A stretch of DNA of 64,000 nucleotides from Gryllotalpicola ginsengisoli DSM 22003 (lineage in GTDB: Bacteria > Actinomycetota > Actinomycetes > Actinomycetales > Microbacteriaceae), in contig NZ_AULK01000001.1 of the NCBI RefSeq assembly GCF_000419445.1, forward strand, positions 310,001-374,000, read 5' to 3'. Both the position numbers and the translations under genes were made by a program. The notes beneath the pieces were generated by a model. It was not told where the DNA came from, did no database searches, and saw only the letters and a list, made by a program, of their open reading frames with translations. Positions 50,612 through 58,429 of the stretch are shown here, in pieces. Every line of letters starts with the position of its first letter. Within the stretch, counting starts at the first letter, position 1.

Positions 50612-51322
50612 ATGGCTCGCAACACTTCGCCCGCCTCGCAGGCGGCTGCCGAACCCGGCCGTCTCAAGCAGATGTGGGACGTGTTCCAGATGACGCGGCG
50701 GTACGACTCGCGTGCGCTGCTGTACATGATCCTGGCGTTCGTCGCACCGGTCATCGTGGGCGTCGTGCTGGCGCTGCTGTTCTCCAGCAACGTCTTCACG
50801 CGGGTGCTGTGGATCGTCGCCGGAGTGCTCGCGGGCGTGCTGCTCGCCATCGTCATCCTCGGCCGCCGGGCCGAGCGCGCCGCCTACTCGCAGATCGAGG
50901 GTCAGCCGGGCGCCGTGGGGGCCGTGCTGCGCTCGTCGCTGCGCCGCGGCTGGCGCGGCAGCGAGATGCCCGTCGCCGTGAACAGCAAGACCCGCGACGC
51001 GGTCTACCGGGCCGTCGGCCGCGGGGGCGTGGTGCTGATCAGCGAGGGCCCGAAGACTCGCACGGCACGGATGCTCGAGGAAGAGCGCCGCAAGGTGAAC
51101 CGGACCGTTCCCAACGTCGCGGTGACGACGATCAGCGTCGGCCCCGACGCCGACTCGGTGCCCCTGCACCGGGTCGCGAGCACCCTCACCAAGATCAAGC
51201 CGACGCTGACCAAGACCGAGATCGCCGCCGTCGACAACCGGCTCTCGTCGCTGCAGACCGCGCTGCCCATCCCCAAGGGCGTCGACCCCATGCGCATGCG
51301 AGCCCCCCGGCAGCCGCGTTAG
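50612..51322 (+). CDS. DUF4191 membrane protein
   Basis: This 236-residue protein has two membrane helices (YMILAFVAPVIVGVVLALLF and VLWIVAGVLAGVLLAIVILG) and a basic cytoplasmic C-terminal domain with GRGGVVLISEGPKTRTARML. Its function is unknown. It is conserved between lipA and glnA1 in actinobacteria. It starts 27 bases after lipA and is likely co-transcribed. The final four bases overlap the convergent RDD gene. Confidence 0.88.
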   Translation: MARNTSPASQAAAEPGRLKQMWDVFQMTRRYDSRALLYMILAFVAPVIVGVVLALLFSSNVFTRVLWIVAGVLAGVLLAIVILGRRAERAAYSQIEGQPGAVGAVLRSSLRRGWRGSEMPVAVNSKTRDAVYRAVGRGGVVLISEGPKTRTARMLEEERRKVNRTVPNVAVTTISVGPDADSVPLHRVASTLTKIKPTLTKTEIAAVDNRLSSLQTALPIPKGVDPMRMRAPRQPR

Positions 51323-51726
51323 GCGCGTATCAGCACGGTGCCGGCGACCTTGTCGTGGAAGCCGCGCTGGTCGGAGTCCCACACCAGCGCCGGGATCACC
51401 AGGGTGAGCAGCACGCTGCGCACGATCGGGCGCCAGAACGCCGGCCGGTAGCCGGGCAGCGCCGACAGGCGCAGCCCGAAGACGCGGTGGCCGATGGACC
51501 CGCCGAGGGCCCAGATCGCGAGGATCTGCAGCAGCGCGAAGACCGGATACACGACCCAGTCGCCCTGGTGGAACACGGCCCAGGACAGGCCGAGGGCGAT
51601 GAACCAGTCGAGGAACAGCCCGGCGACGCGGCGGCCGAGGCGGGCGACCGACCCGGGGCCGGACTCGGGGAGGCCGATGCGCTCTCCCGGATAGCGGCTG
51701 GGCGGGGCATCCGTCGGGCTCGTCAC
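51319..51726 (-). CDS. RDD-family membrane protein
   Basis: This 135-residue protein has two or three membrane segments and RDD-family features: [18 protein letters not shown] with the Arg-Asp pattern, [13 protein letters not shown], and a final [13 protein letters not shown]. Its function is unknown. It is convergent with DUF4191 (four-base overlap) and divergent from glnA1, so its 5' region adjoins the GlnR-type operator. The operator's orientation favours glnA1. Confidence 0.86.
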   Translation of the reverse strand: MTSPTDAPPSRYPGERIGLPESGPGSVARLGRRVAGLFLDWFIALGLSWAVFHQGDWVVYPVFALLQILAIWALGGSIGHRVFGLRLSALPGYRPAFWRPIVRSVLLTLVIPALVWDSDQRGFHDKVAGTVLIRA

Positions 51727-51768
51727 TGCTCAAGTCTAGGCGAGCGACCCCAGGCGAATACTGGCCGC

Positions 51769-51822
51769 GTAACACGCCGGAAACAGTCCAGTCACGGCCG
51801 GGAAACCGCCTCCCCCTAGCCT
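51769..51822 (+). promoter_or_regulatory. GlnR-type operator and -10 box of glnA1
   Basis: The site reads GTAAC-n6-GAAAC-n6-GTCAC-n6-GAAAC (51769-51806), a complete four-half-site match to the actinobacterial GlnR consensus. Ten bases later TAGCCT (51817-51822) is a good -10 box, 47 bases before the glnA1 ATG. The box covers the -35 position, as expected for an activator. Confidence 0.88.
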
Positions 51823-51869
51823 GCGATTGGGTTGCGTTCGCATCCTTCCGTCAGCCTTTTGGAGCCTTA

Positions 51870-53294
51870 ATGTTCAAGGATTCTTCCGAGGTGCTGGAGT
51901 TCATCAGGAACGAAGACGTCAAGTTCCTCGATATCCGCTTCACCGACCTCCCCGGCGTGCAGCAGCACTTCAACATCCCCGCTTCCACCGTCGATGAAGA
52001 CTTCTTCACGGTCGGCCAGCTGTTCGACGGCTCGTCGATCCGTGGCTTCGCGAACATCCACGAGTCGGACATGCAGCTGATCCCGGATGTGACGACGGCC
52101 TACGTGGACCCGTTCCGCGCGGAGACGACGCTCGTGATGCTGTTCGACATCTACAACCCGCGCAACGGCGAGATCTACAGCAAGGACCCGCGCCAGGTCG
52201 CCAAGAAGGCCGAGAAGTACCTCGCCTCGACGGGCATCGCCGACACGGCGTTCTTCGCCCCCGAGGCCGAGTTCTACATCTTCGACGACGTGCGCTACGA
52301 GGTGAAGCAGAACGGCTCCTTCTACGCCGTCGATTCGGAAGAGGGCGCCTGGAACAGCGGCCGCGCCGAAGAGGGCGGCAACCTGGGCAACAAGACCCCG
52401 TACAAGGGCGGCTACTTCCCCGTCTCCCCCACCGACAAACAGGCCGACCTGCGCGACGACATCGTGCTGAAGCTGATCGACGCGGGCCTCGAGGTCGAGC
52501 GCGCGCACCACGAGGTGGGCACCGGCGGCCAGGCCGAGATCAACTACAAGTTCAACACGATGGTCCACGCGGCCGACGACATCCTGAAGTTCAAGTACAT
52601 CGTCAAGAACACCGCCGAGCTGTGGGGCAAGACCGCGACCTTCATGCCGAAGCCGCTGTTCGGCGACAACGGGTCCGGCATGCACACCCACCAGTCGCTG
52701 TGGAACGGCAGCACGCCCCTGTTCTACGACGAGGCGGGCTACGGCGGGCTTTCCGACATCGCCCGCTGGTACATCGGCGGCCTGCTCGCCCACGCGCCCG
52801 CGGTGCTCGCCTTCACCAACCCGACCGTGAACTCGTACCACCGCCTGGTGCCCGGCTTCGAGGCCCCCGTGAACCTGGTCTACTCGGCCGGCAACCGCTC
52901 CGCCTCGATCCGCATCCCGATCACCGGCTCGAACCCGAAGGCCAAGCGCATCGAGTTCCGCGCCCCCGACTCGTCGGGCAACCCGTACCTCGCCTTCGCC
53001 GCGCAGATGATGGCGGGCCTCGACGGCATCCAGAACCGCATCGAGCCGCACGAGCCGGTCGACAAGGACCTCTACGAGCTTCCGCCCGAGGAGGCGAAGG
53101 CGATCCCGCAGGTGCCCGCCTCGCTCGACGCCGCGCTCGAAGCGCTCGAGGCCGACCACGAGTTCCTCACCAAGGGCGGCGTGTTCACCGAAGAGCTCAT
53201 CGAGACCTGGATCGAGTACAAGCGCGAGAAGGAGATCAAGCCGCTTGCGCAGCGCCCGCACCCGTTCGAGTACGAGCTGTACTACGGCGTGTAA
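51870..53294 (+). CDS. glnA: Glutamine synthetase type I, adenylylatable
   Basis: This 474-residue dodecameric GSI makes glutamine from glutamate, ammonium and ATP. It has [16 protein letters not shown], metal-site [24 protein letters not shown], and the ATP-site region [14 protein letters not shown]. The adenylylation tyrosine is in [11 protein letters not shown], so GlnE encoded at 58430-61417 can control it. Transcription is likely controlled by GlnR through the operator 63 bases upstream. A strong terminator follows. Confidence 0.97.
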   Translation: MFKDSSEVLEFIRNEDVKFLDIRFTDLPGVQQHFNIPASTVDEDFFTVGQLFDGSSIRGFANIHESDMQLIPDVTTAYVDPFRAETTLVMLFDIYNPRNGEIYSKDPRQVAKKAEKYLASTGIADTAFFAPEAEFYIFDDVRYEVKQNGSFYAVDSEEGAWNSGRAEEGGNLGNKTPYKGGYFPVSPTDKQADLRDDIVLKLIDAGLEVERAHHEVGTGGQAEINYKFNTMVHAADDILKFKYIVKNTAELWGKTATFMPKPLFGDNGSGMHTHQSLWNGSTPLFYDEAGYGGLSDIARWYIGGLLAHAPAVLAFTNPTVNSYHRLVPGFEAPVNLVYSAGNRSASIRIPITGSNPKAKRIEFRAPDSSGNPYLAFAAQMMAGLDGIQNRIEPHEPVDKDLYELPPEEAKAIPQVPASLDAALEALEADHEFLTKGGVFTEELIETWIEYKREKEIKPLAQRPHPFEYELYYGV

Positions 53295-53307
53295 GTCCGC
53301 CGGACAG

Positions 53308-53343
53308 GAGAAGGCCCCCGCATTCCTGCGGGGGCCTTCTCCA
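53308..53343. terminator. Terminator between glnA1 and ugd
   Basis: A perfect 15-base-pair stem (GGAGAAGGCCCCCGC and complement) with a six-base loop lies between the convergent glnA1 and ugd stops. T-rich flanks fit termination from either side. Confidence 0.85.
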
Positions 53344-53362
53344 TATCAGGCGATCGGATGGC

Positions 53363-54772
53363 TCAGGCCGGAACACCCTCGCGGCGGGGAGCCGCCGGGG
53401 CCGCATCCGTTCGCGTCGACAGGGTGAGCGCGCCGTTCTGGCCGAGACCCGAGTACGTCCACCCGGCCGCCTTGTAAGCCGCGGGGTCGAGGCAGTTGCG
53501 GGCGTCGATGATGACCTTGTTCTTCACCAGCTCGCCGAGGCGCACCGGATCGGCGGAGATGAACTCGTCCCACTCGGTCAGCAGCAGCACGACCTCGGCG
53601 CCCTTCACGGCCTCCTCCAGCGAGTCGACGTAGCTGAGCGTCGGGAAGGTGCGCTTGGCCGGGACGGCCGCCTCCGGGTCGTAGACCGCCACGAGCGCGC
53701 CCTTGAGGTGCAGGGCGGCCGCCACGTTGAGCGCGGGCGAGTCGCGCACGTCGTCCGTCAGCGGCTTGAACGCGGCGCCGAGGACGGCGATGTTCTTGTT
53801 CAGCACGCTGCCTCCGACGGCGGCGGTCGCGCCGTCGATGACGCGCTGGCGCAGGCGCACGTTGATCTCGTCGACCTGCTGCAGCAGCCCGGTGACGCTC
53901 GAGGCGCCGAGCTCGCCGGCGCGGGCCATCAGTGCGCGGATGTCCTTGGGCAGGCAGCCGCCGCCGAAGCCGAGGCCCGCGTTCAGGAACTTGCGCCCGA
54001 TGCGGTCGTCGAAGCCGATCGCGTCGGCGAGCGTCGTCACGTCGGCGCCGGCCGCGTCGCAAATCTCGGCGATCGCGTTGATGAAGGAGATCTTGGTGGC
54101 CAGGAACGCGTTGGCGCTGACCTTCACCAGCTCGGCCGTCGGCAGATCGGTGACGATCACCGGGATGCCGGTCGAGATGGGGTCGGCGTAGATCTCGCGC
54201 AACACGCGCTCCGAGCGCTCGCTGACGCCGCCGAGCACGATGCGGTCGGGGGTGAGCGTGTCATGCACGGCCTTGCCCTCGCGCAGGAACTCGGGGTTCC
54301 AGACCAGCTCGGCCGACAGCCCGTCGCGCAGCCGGCCGGCGACCAGCTCGCGCAGCCGGGCCGCGGTGCCCACCGGCACCGTCGACTTGCCGACGATGAT
54401 GCCGTCGTGGGTCAGCGCATCCACCACGTCGCCGACCGCCTGCTCGACGTAGCCGGTGTTCGCGGCGTGGCTGCCGGGCAGCTGCGGGGTGCCGACGCAG
54501 ATGAAGTGCACGTCGCTGACCGCGACCGCCTCGGCCAGGTCGGTCGTGAAGCGCAGGCGGCCCGTGTTCACGTGCTTGACCAGCAGTTCGGGCAGGCCCG
54601 GCTCGTAGAACGGCACGATGCCGCTGGAGAGCGCGTCGACCTTGCTCTGGTCGGTGTCGACGCCGATGACCTCGAAGCCCATCTCGGCGACGGCGGCGGC
54701 GTGGGTCGCGCCCAGGTAACCGGTGCCGATCACGCTCACGCGCGGGCGGACCGTCTCGACGGATTCGTCCAC
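53363..54772 (-). CDS. ugd: UDP-glucose 6-dehydrogenase
   Basis: This 469-residue NAD-dependent enzyme oxidises UDP-glucose to UDP-glucuronate. The N-terminal Rossmann motif is VSVIGTGYLGATHAAAVAEM, followed by YEPGLPELL and ELVWNPEFLREGKAV. The catalytic cysteine is in GLGFGGGCLPKDI and the C-terminal domain has VLGAAFKPLTDDVRDSPA. It is the last gene of the GT2-GH26-ugd operon, 37 bases after the GH26 stop. It probably provides the uronic-acid sugar nucleotide for the polymer made by the operon's synthase. Confidence 0.95.
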   Translation of the reverse strand: MDESVETVRPRVSVIGTGYLGATHAAAVAEMGFEVIGVDTDQSKVDALSSGIVPFYEPGLPELLVKHVNTGRLRFTTDLAEAVAVSDVHFICVGTPQLPGSHAANTGYVEQAVGDVVDALTHDGIIVGKSTVPVGTAARLRELVAGRLRDGLSAELVWNPEFLREGKAVHDTLTPDRIVLGGVSERSERVLREIYADPISTGIPVIVTDLPTAELVKVSANAFLATKISFINAIAEICDAAGADVTTLADAIGFDDRIGRKFLNAGLGFGGGCLPKDIRALMARAGELGASSVTGLLQQVDEINVRLRQRVIDGATAAVGGSVLNKNIAVLGAAFKPLTDDVRDSPALNVAAALHLKGALVAVYDPEAAVPAKRTFPTLSYVDSLEEAVKGAEVVLLLTEWDEFISADPVRLGELVKNKVIIDARNCLDPAAYKAAGWTYSGLGQNGALTLSTRTDAAPAAPRREGVPA

Positions 54773-54809
54773 TTGATGTCCTCTCTCGTTGCTCCGTGTC
54801 AGCGGGGGG

Positions 54810-56387
54810 TCACTGATCGACGGGGTTGAGCATGTAGTCCGACGCCTTGGCCGACAGGCCTGCCTTGAAGGCGTCGAGCGCCTCGCTCGACGAGGCGATG
54901 CGCCAGTCGTTGGTGTTGCGCACGCCCTGCGTGTAGCTCGTCACGGCCTCGTCGAGCCAGGAGAAGCCCATGATGTCGGCGTTCGCCGGGTCCTGCATCG
55001 CCTGGAAGAACGAGTTGATCCATTGGGCCTTGTAGCCGCCCGACTGCTCCGTGCTGCCGTCGTCGGTCGCTCCGATCTCCGAGAAGAAGATGTTGCGGTT
55101 CGGCGCGAGCTTGCGCAGGTAGGAGAGCGTCGTGCCGTAGGTGGCGTCGAAGCTCGCCTTGTCGGCCGTGGCGGGCGAGCGCAGGTAGCCGTCGAGGCCG
55201 ACCAGGTCGACGTACTTGTCGCCGGGGTAGGTCTCGGCGAAGGTGTCGTACGACTGCACCCCGCCGTGAGCGCCGATGGTGTTCACGATGTTCGGGGCCC
55301 AGTTCCAGATCACGTAGTTGTTCGCGCCGTTGGCCTCGAAGATGTTCCAGACGTGCTGCCACATCTTGGCGAACTCGCCGGGGCTGTTGCCGTTCACCGA
55401 GTTGCCGCTGGCGTCGCTCTCCGCCCACGGGTACCAGCTGCCGTTCATCTCCTGGTCCAGGCGGATGATCATGGGCAGCTTGGTCTGGGCGATGGCCTTC
55501 GCGTACTTGGTCAGGTACGCGTCGAAGTTGCCGTCGATGATGTTCTTCAGCGAGTACTCCGGGCGATCGGTGACGTTGTTCGCGTCATCGATCGGCCGCG
55601 ACTCCCAGGTCAGCAGCGGAACCATGCCGTTCTTCCAGGCGTCCTGCACGGCGTCCGCGCGGAAGTCCTTGTCCCAGCCTTGGAAGTAGCCGACCACGGT
55701 CGGCGTGTAGCCGACCTTGGCCGCGGTGTCGTTCACCTCGGACATGCTGAACGGCGCCTGCTCCTCGTAGACGCCCCAGTAGCGGCCCGCCGGTGAGAGC
55801 AGCTCGGCCTTCGACGGCGCCTCGATCGGGGTGTTCGCAGGGGTGACGGGCGTGCCGGCCGGGTTGGTGCCGGTGCTCGAGCCGGTGCCGGAGCTGCTGC
55901 TCGATCCGGCGCGCCACGCGTTCTGCAGCTCGCTCTGCTGGGTGGTCACCTGCTGGCGCAGCGCCTCGGTGCTGGCGCTGGAGTCGGCCTTGAGCGCGTC
56001 GAGCTGGCCCTTCAGCTGGCTCTTCGCCGTCTGCAGCTGCTTGAGCTGCGACTTGAGCGACTCGTTGCCCGCCTGCGCGGTGGTCAGGTCGGCCTTCGCG
56101 TGGTCGCGCTGCGCCGCGGCCTGGTCGAGCTTCTTCTGCACGGAGTCGAGCTCGGCGTTCAGCTGGGCGATCTGGGCGGTGAGCTCCGCGTTCTTCTTCT
56201 CCGCCGGCGAGAGCGCCTCGGTGGCGCTCTTCGCGGCATCGGAGACGTGCTTGGCGAGGTCGCTCGGCGACATCCACACGAAGGCGGAGAGGAGCGCGAG
56301 GACGGTGACGAGGGCGGCCGCGGCGACGGCCGTCCAGCGGGCGTTGCGCTTGCTGCTGGCCCACCAGGAGAACGTTGCACTAGACAA
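54810..56387 (-). CDS. Membrane-tethered GH26-like glycoside hydrolase with coiled coil
   Basis: This 525-residue protein has a short cytoplasmic N-terminus and one membrane helix (residues about 20-38). A long predicted coiled coil (about 60-165, rich in Gln/Leu/Lys/Ala heptads) and a Ser/Gly/Thr linker follow. The catalytic domain is related to GH26 beta-mannanases, with likely acid/base Glu in RLDQEMNGSWYPW and nucleophile Glu in IFFSEIGATDD. It should sit outside the membrane and cut a beta-linked polymer. The TTG start at 56385-56387 lies inside the end of the GT2 gene (eight-base overlap), a sign of coupling. Confidence 0.86.
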   Translation of the reverse strand: MSSATFSWWASSKRNARWTAVAAAALVTVLALLSAFVWMSPSDLAKHVSDAAKSATEALSPAEKKNAELTAQIAQLNAELDSVQKKLDQAAAQRDHAKADLTTAQAGNESLKSQLKQLQTAKSQLKGQLDALKADSSASTEALRQQVTTQQSELQNAWRAGSSSSSGTGSSTGTNPAGTPVTPANTPIEAPSKAELLSPAGRYWGVYEEQAPFSMSEVNDTAAKVGYTPTVVGYFQGWDKDFRADAVQDAWKNGMVPLLTWESRPIDDANNVTDRPEYSLKNIIDGNFDAYLTKYAKAIAQTKLPMIIRLDQEMNGSWYPWAESDASGNSVNGNSPGEFAKMWQHVWNIFEANGANNYVIWNWAPNIVNTIGAHGGVQSYDTFAETYPGDKYVDLVGLDGYLRSPATADKASFDATYGTTLSYLRKLAPNRNIFFSEIGATDDGSTEQSGGYKAQWINSFFQAMQDPANADIMGFSWLDEAVTSYTQGVRNTNDWRIASSSEALDAFKAGLSAKASDYMLNPVDQ

Positions 56388-57945
56388 TGAAGAATGCCTC
56401 CAGGGTCAGGATGGCGAACCCGATGAGGTATGGGATCGCCGCGAGGGGGTTCGGGCGGCGGCGCAGCGGCTTGCGCGCCGCCGGCTCGTGGAACGCCTGC
56501 TCGAGTTCGAGGATGGCGTCGGTCTCGTTCGGCTCGGCGACCTCGGTCGCGACGGTGCCCGCGTCGACCTGGGCCTCCGGCGACAGCATCCGTGCGTCAC
56601 GCCGCGTCTGCGGCTGCGGGCTCGCGCCGGCTCCGGCGACGGGCTGATCGGATGCCGGCACGGCGGTGCCGGTGAGCGTGAACTGCTCGTCGGTTGCGCT
56701 TCCGGCGTAGGCCCCGGCGCGCGTTCCCCAGCCCGCGACGTGGGCGAGGCGGAAGAAGCCGATCAGACGGATGGGCATCAGGAAGAACGTCGAGACGATG
56801 ATGAACATCGGCAGCCGGAAGAAGTCGCTCGGCTTCTCGGCGAGGTGGCGCATCTGGCGGATGCCCATGCTGATCACGGTCGACAGCAGCATGATCGCGA
56901 TGATCATCAGCAGGCCGTCCTTCAGGCCGTACTCCTGCAGGAAGCCCTGGTAGAGGTTCACGCCCTGGTGGGTGAGGGCGCGATACACCCATCCGGCGAT
57001 CACGCCGAAGAGCAGGAACGGCATGATGATGTCGGTCACGAAGAAGAACGCGAGCACCGGGGCGTGGCCGAGCATCCAGGGCAGCATGCGCAGCGTGTTG
57101 TACTGGCTGCCGCGAGCCCAGCGCAGCTGCTGCTTGAACAGCTTCTTGATCTTCAGCGGAGCATCCGTGTAGACGAGGCTCGTGTACTGGTAGACGGTGC
57201 GGTAGCCCTCTTTGAGCGTCAGGTTGGTGAGCGTGCGGTCGTCGCTGACCTCGAGGAACACGCCGAGGAACTTCTCGGTCATGAACTTGTCCATGACGCG
57301 CATCAGGATGTTGCGGCGGAAGGCGATGGTGCGGCCCGGCAGGCAGCCGATCTGGCCGAGCACCGACTGCGCGGGCATCGAGTACAGCGCGCGGGAGTTC
57401 TCGAGCCAGTCCGCCCAGCGGGTGATCCAGCTGCGCTCGGGCTCCAGGATGCGCTGACGGGTGGTGACGCCTCCGACCGACTGGTCCTTGAACGGCTTGA
57501 CCAGCTCCTCGAGCGTGCCCTCGGTCCAGACGGTGTCGGAGTCGACGAGCACGGTGATCTCGCCGCGGGAGAGCTCGGTGCCCACCTTGACGGCGTTGCG
57601 CTTGCCCGGGATCGGGGTGTGCACCCAGCGCACCAGGGGCGCGAATTCGTCGCAGATGCGCTCGAGCGCCGGGTTCGGCGCGCCGTTGATGACGACGATG
57701 ATCTCGTCGGGCTTCTGGGCCACCATGCGGCCGATGACGTCGCGGAAGAGGTCTTCCGGCTCGTCGACCACCGGCACGACCACGCTGGTGGAGACCCGGT
57801 ACGGCTCGGTGTATGGGCGGTAGAACGCCGAGAGCACCATCTTGAGGAGCCACAGCACCCAGACGAGCGCCGAGTAGACCGCGAAAAGGTAGATCTCCTC
57901 GTAGCCCTCGACCAGATGACGCATCTGCAGGATGAAGATGAACAC
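56380..57945 (-). CDS. Processive family 2 glycosyltransferase (hyaluronan/cellulose synthase-like)
   Basis: This 521-residue membrane synthase has an N-terminal helix (LFAVYSALVWVLWLLKMVL) and a cytoplasmic GT-A domain. It carries VVVPVVDEP, LVDSDTVW (DxD-type), LEVSDDRTLTN (catalytic Asp) and the processivity motif QQLRWARG. At least four C-terminal helices form the export channel, and a final hydrophobic segment ends AILTLEAFFIV. It likely polymerises a beta-linked polysaccharide and passes it across the membrane. The GTG at 57943-57945 follows GGAGGT by six bases. It is the first gene of the operon. The polymer's identity is unknown. Confidence 0.9.
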   Translation of the reverse strand: MFIFILQMRHLVEGYEEIYLFAVYSALVWVLWLLKMVLSAFYRPYTEPYRVSTSVVVPVVDEPEDLFRDVIGRMVAQKPDEIIVVINGAPNPALERICDEFAPLVRWVHTPIPGKRNAVKVGTELSRGEITVLVDSDTVWTEGTLEELVKPFKDQSVGGVTTRQRILEPERSWITRWADWLENSRALYSMPAQSVLGQIGCLPGRTIAFRRNILMRVMDKFMTEKFLGVFLEVSDDRTLTNLTLKEGYRTVYQYTSLVYTDAPLKIKKLFKQQLRWARGSQYNTLRMLPWMLGHAPVLAFFFVTDIIMPFLLFGVIAGWVYRALTHQGVNLYQGFLQEYGLKDGLLMIIAIMLLSTVISMGIRQMRHLAEKPSDFFRLPMFIIVSTFFLMPIRLIGFFRLAHVAGWGTRAGAYAGSATDEQFTLTGTAVPASDQPVAGAGASPQPQTRRDARMLSPEAQVDAGTVATEVAEPNETDAILELEQAFHEPAARKPLRRRPNPLAAIPYLIGFAILTLEAFFIV

Positions 57946-58055
57946 GCCACGACCTCCGTTTCCTCGTGTTGCGGCTGCCGTGGGGGCGACGGCCGGGGGT
58001 TGGTTGCGGTTGGGGTGGAACGTCCGCACCATCGAGGACGAGCTGGCGAGTCGAG

Positions 58056-58084
58056 GATATGCATCCCCCAAAGGGGGGACGCAA
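58056..58084 (-). promoter_or_regulatory. Candidate promoter with palindrome in its spacer, before the GT2 operon
   Basis: On the minus strand TTGCGT (58079-58084) and CATATC (58056-58061) are 17 bases apart. The spacer contains a CCCCC-TTT-GGGGG palindrome (58065-58077). A protein binding it would sit exactly between the -35 and -10 boxes. The transcript would have a leader of about 100 bases. The promoter boxes match consensus only moderately. Confidence 0.45.
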
Positions 58085-58429
58085 CTGGAACAAACGTCAC
58101 TTTGAACCGCTTCTCGGGCGTGTCGGCGAGGCGCTGGCGGCGCTCGGGGCCGCCGGCCGAGGGTCTGACGGATGCCTCTCCGGGCGGCTCCCACAGGGCC
58201 GACGGTCTAATCAAATCCCAGGTCAGAGCCGTTCTTAGTGGTCGTTCGCAATCGGCAACTATCACCCGCGCGACGGTCGCTCTGCGATGGGGCAGGTGAA
58301 CAGGGCTGTGCACCGGCTAAAGACCGTCGAGAAAGAAGTCGAAGATTTACTGCTGCGTAACACGCTCGCGACGCACGGGACACCCGCGCGGCGCGATAGC
58401 CGAATCGGGCTCAACTAAGCGGGCGGGCG
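58085..58429. other. Non-coding spacer between the GT2 promoter and glnE
   Basis: About 345 bases separate glnE from the polysaccharide operon. The stretch 58200-58420 is less GC-rich than its surroundings (for example GAAAGAAGTCGAAGATTTA near 58330). I see no riboswitch, tRNA or clear terminator. One short open frame is listed separately. Confidence 0.6.
58287..58418 (+). CDS. Possible 43-residue peptide
   Basis: ATG-to-TAA frame starting MGQVNRAVHRLKTVEKEVED, charged and helix-prone, including a TTA leucine codon that is rare in this genome. It has no ribosome-binding site and no family I recognise. It is antisense to the transcription direction of both neighbours. It may be chance or a remnant of a transferred gene. 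Confidence 0.2.
   Translation: MGQVNRAVHRLKTVEKEVEDLLLRNTLATHGTPARRDSRIGLN

Noticed and set aside
57946-58429. c-di-GMP or other riboswitch in the leader of the GT2 operon
   Set aside because: I looked for the GEMM core and conserved paired regions and found none. Most of the gap also lies upstream of the proposed transcription start.
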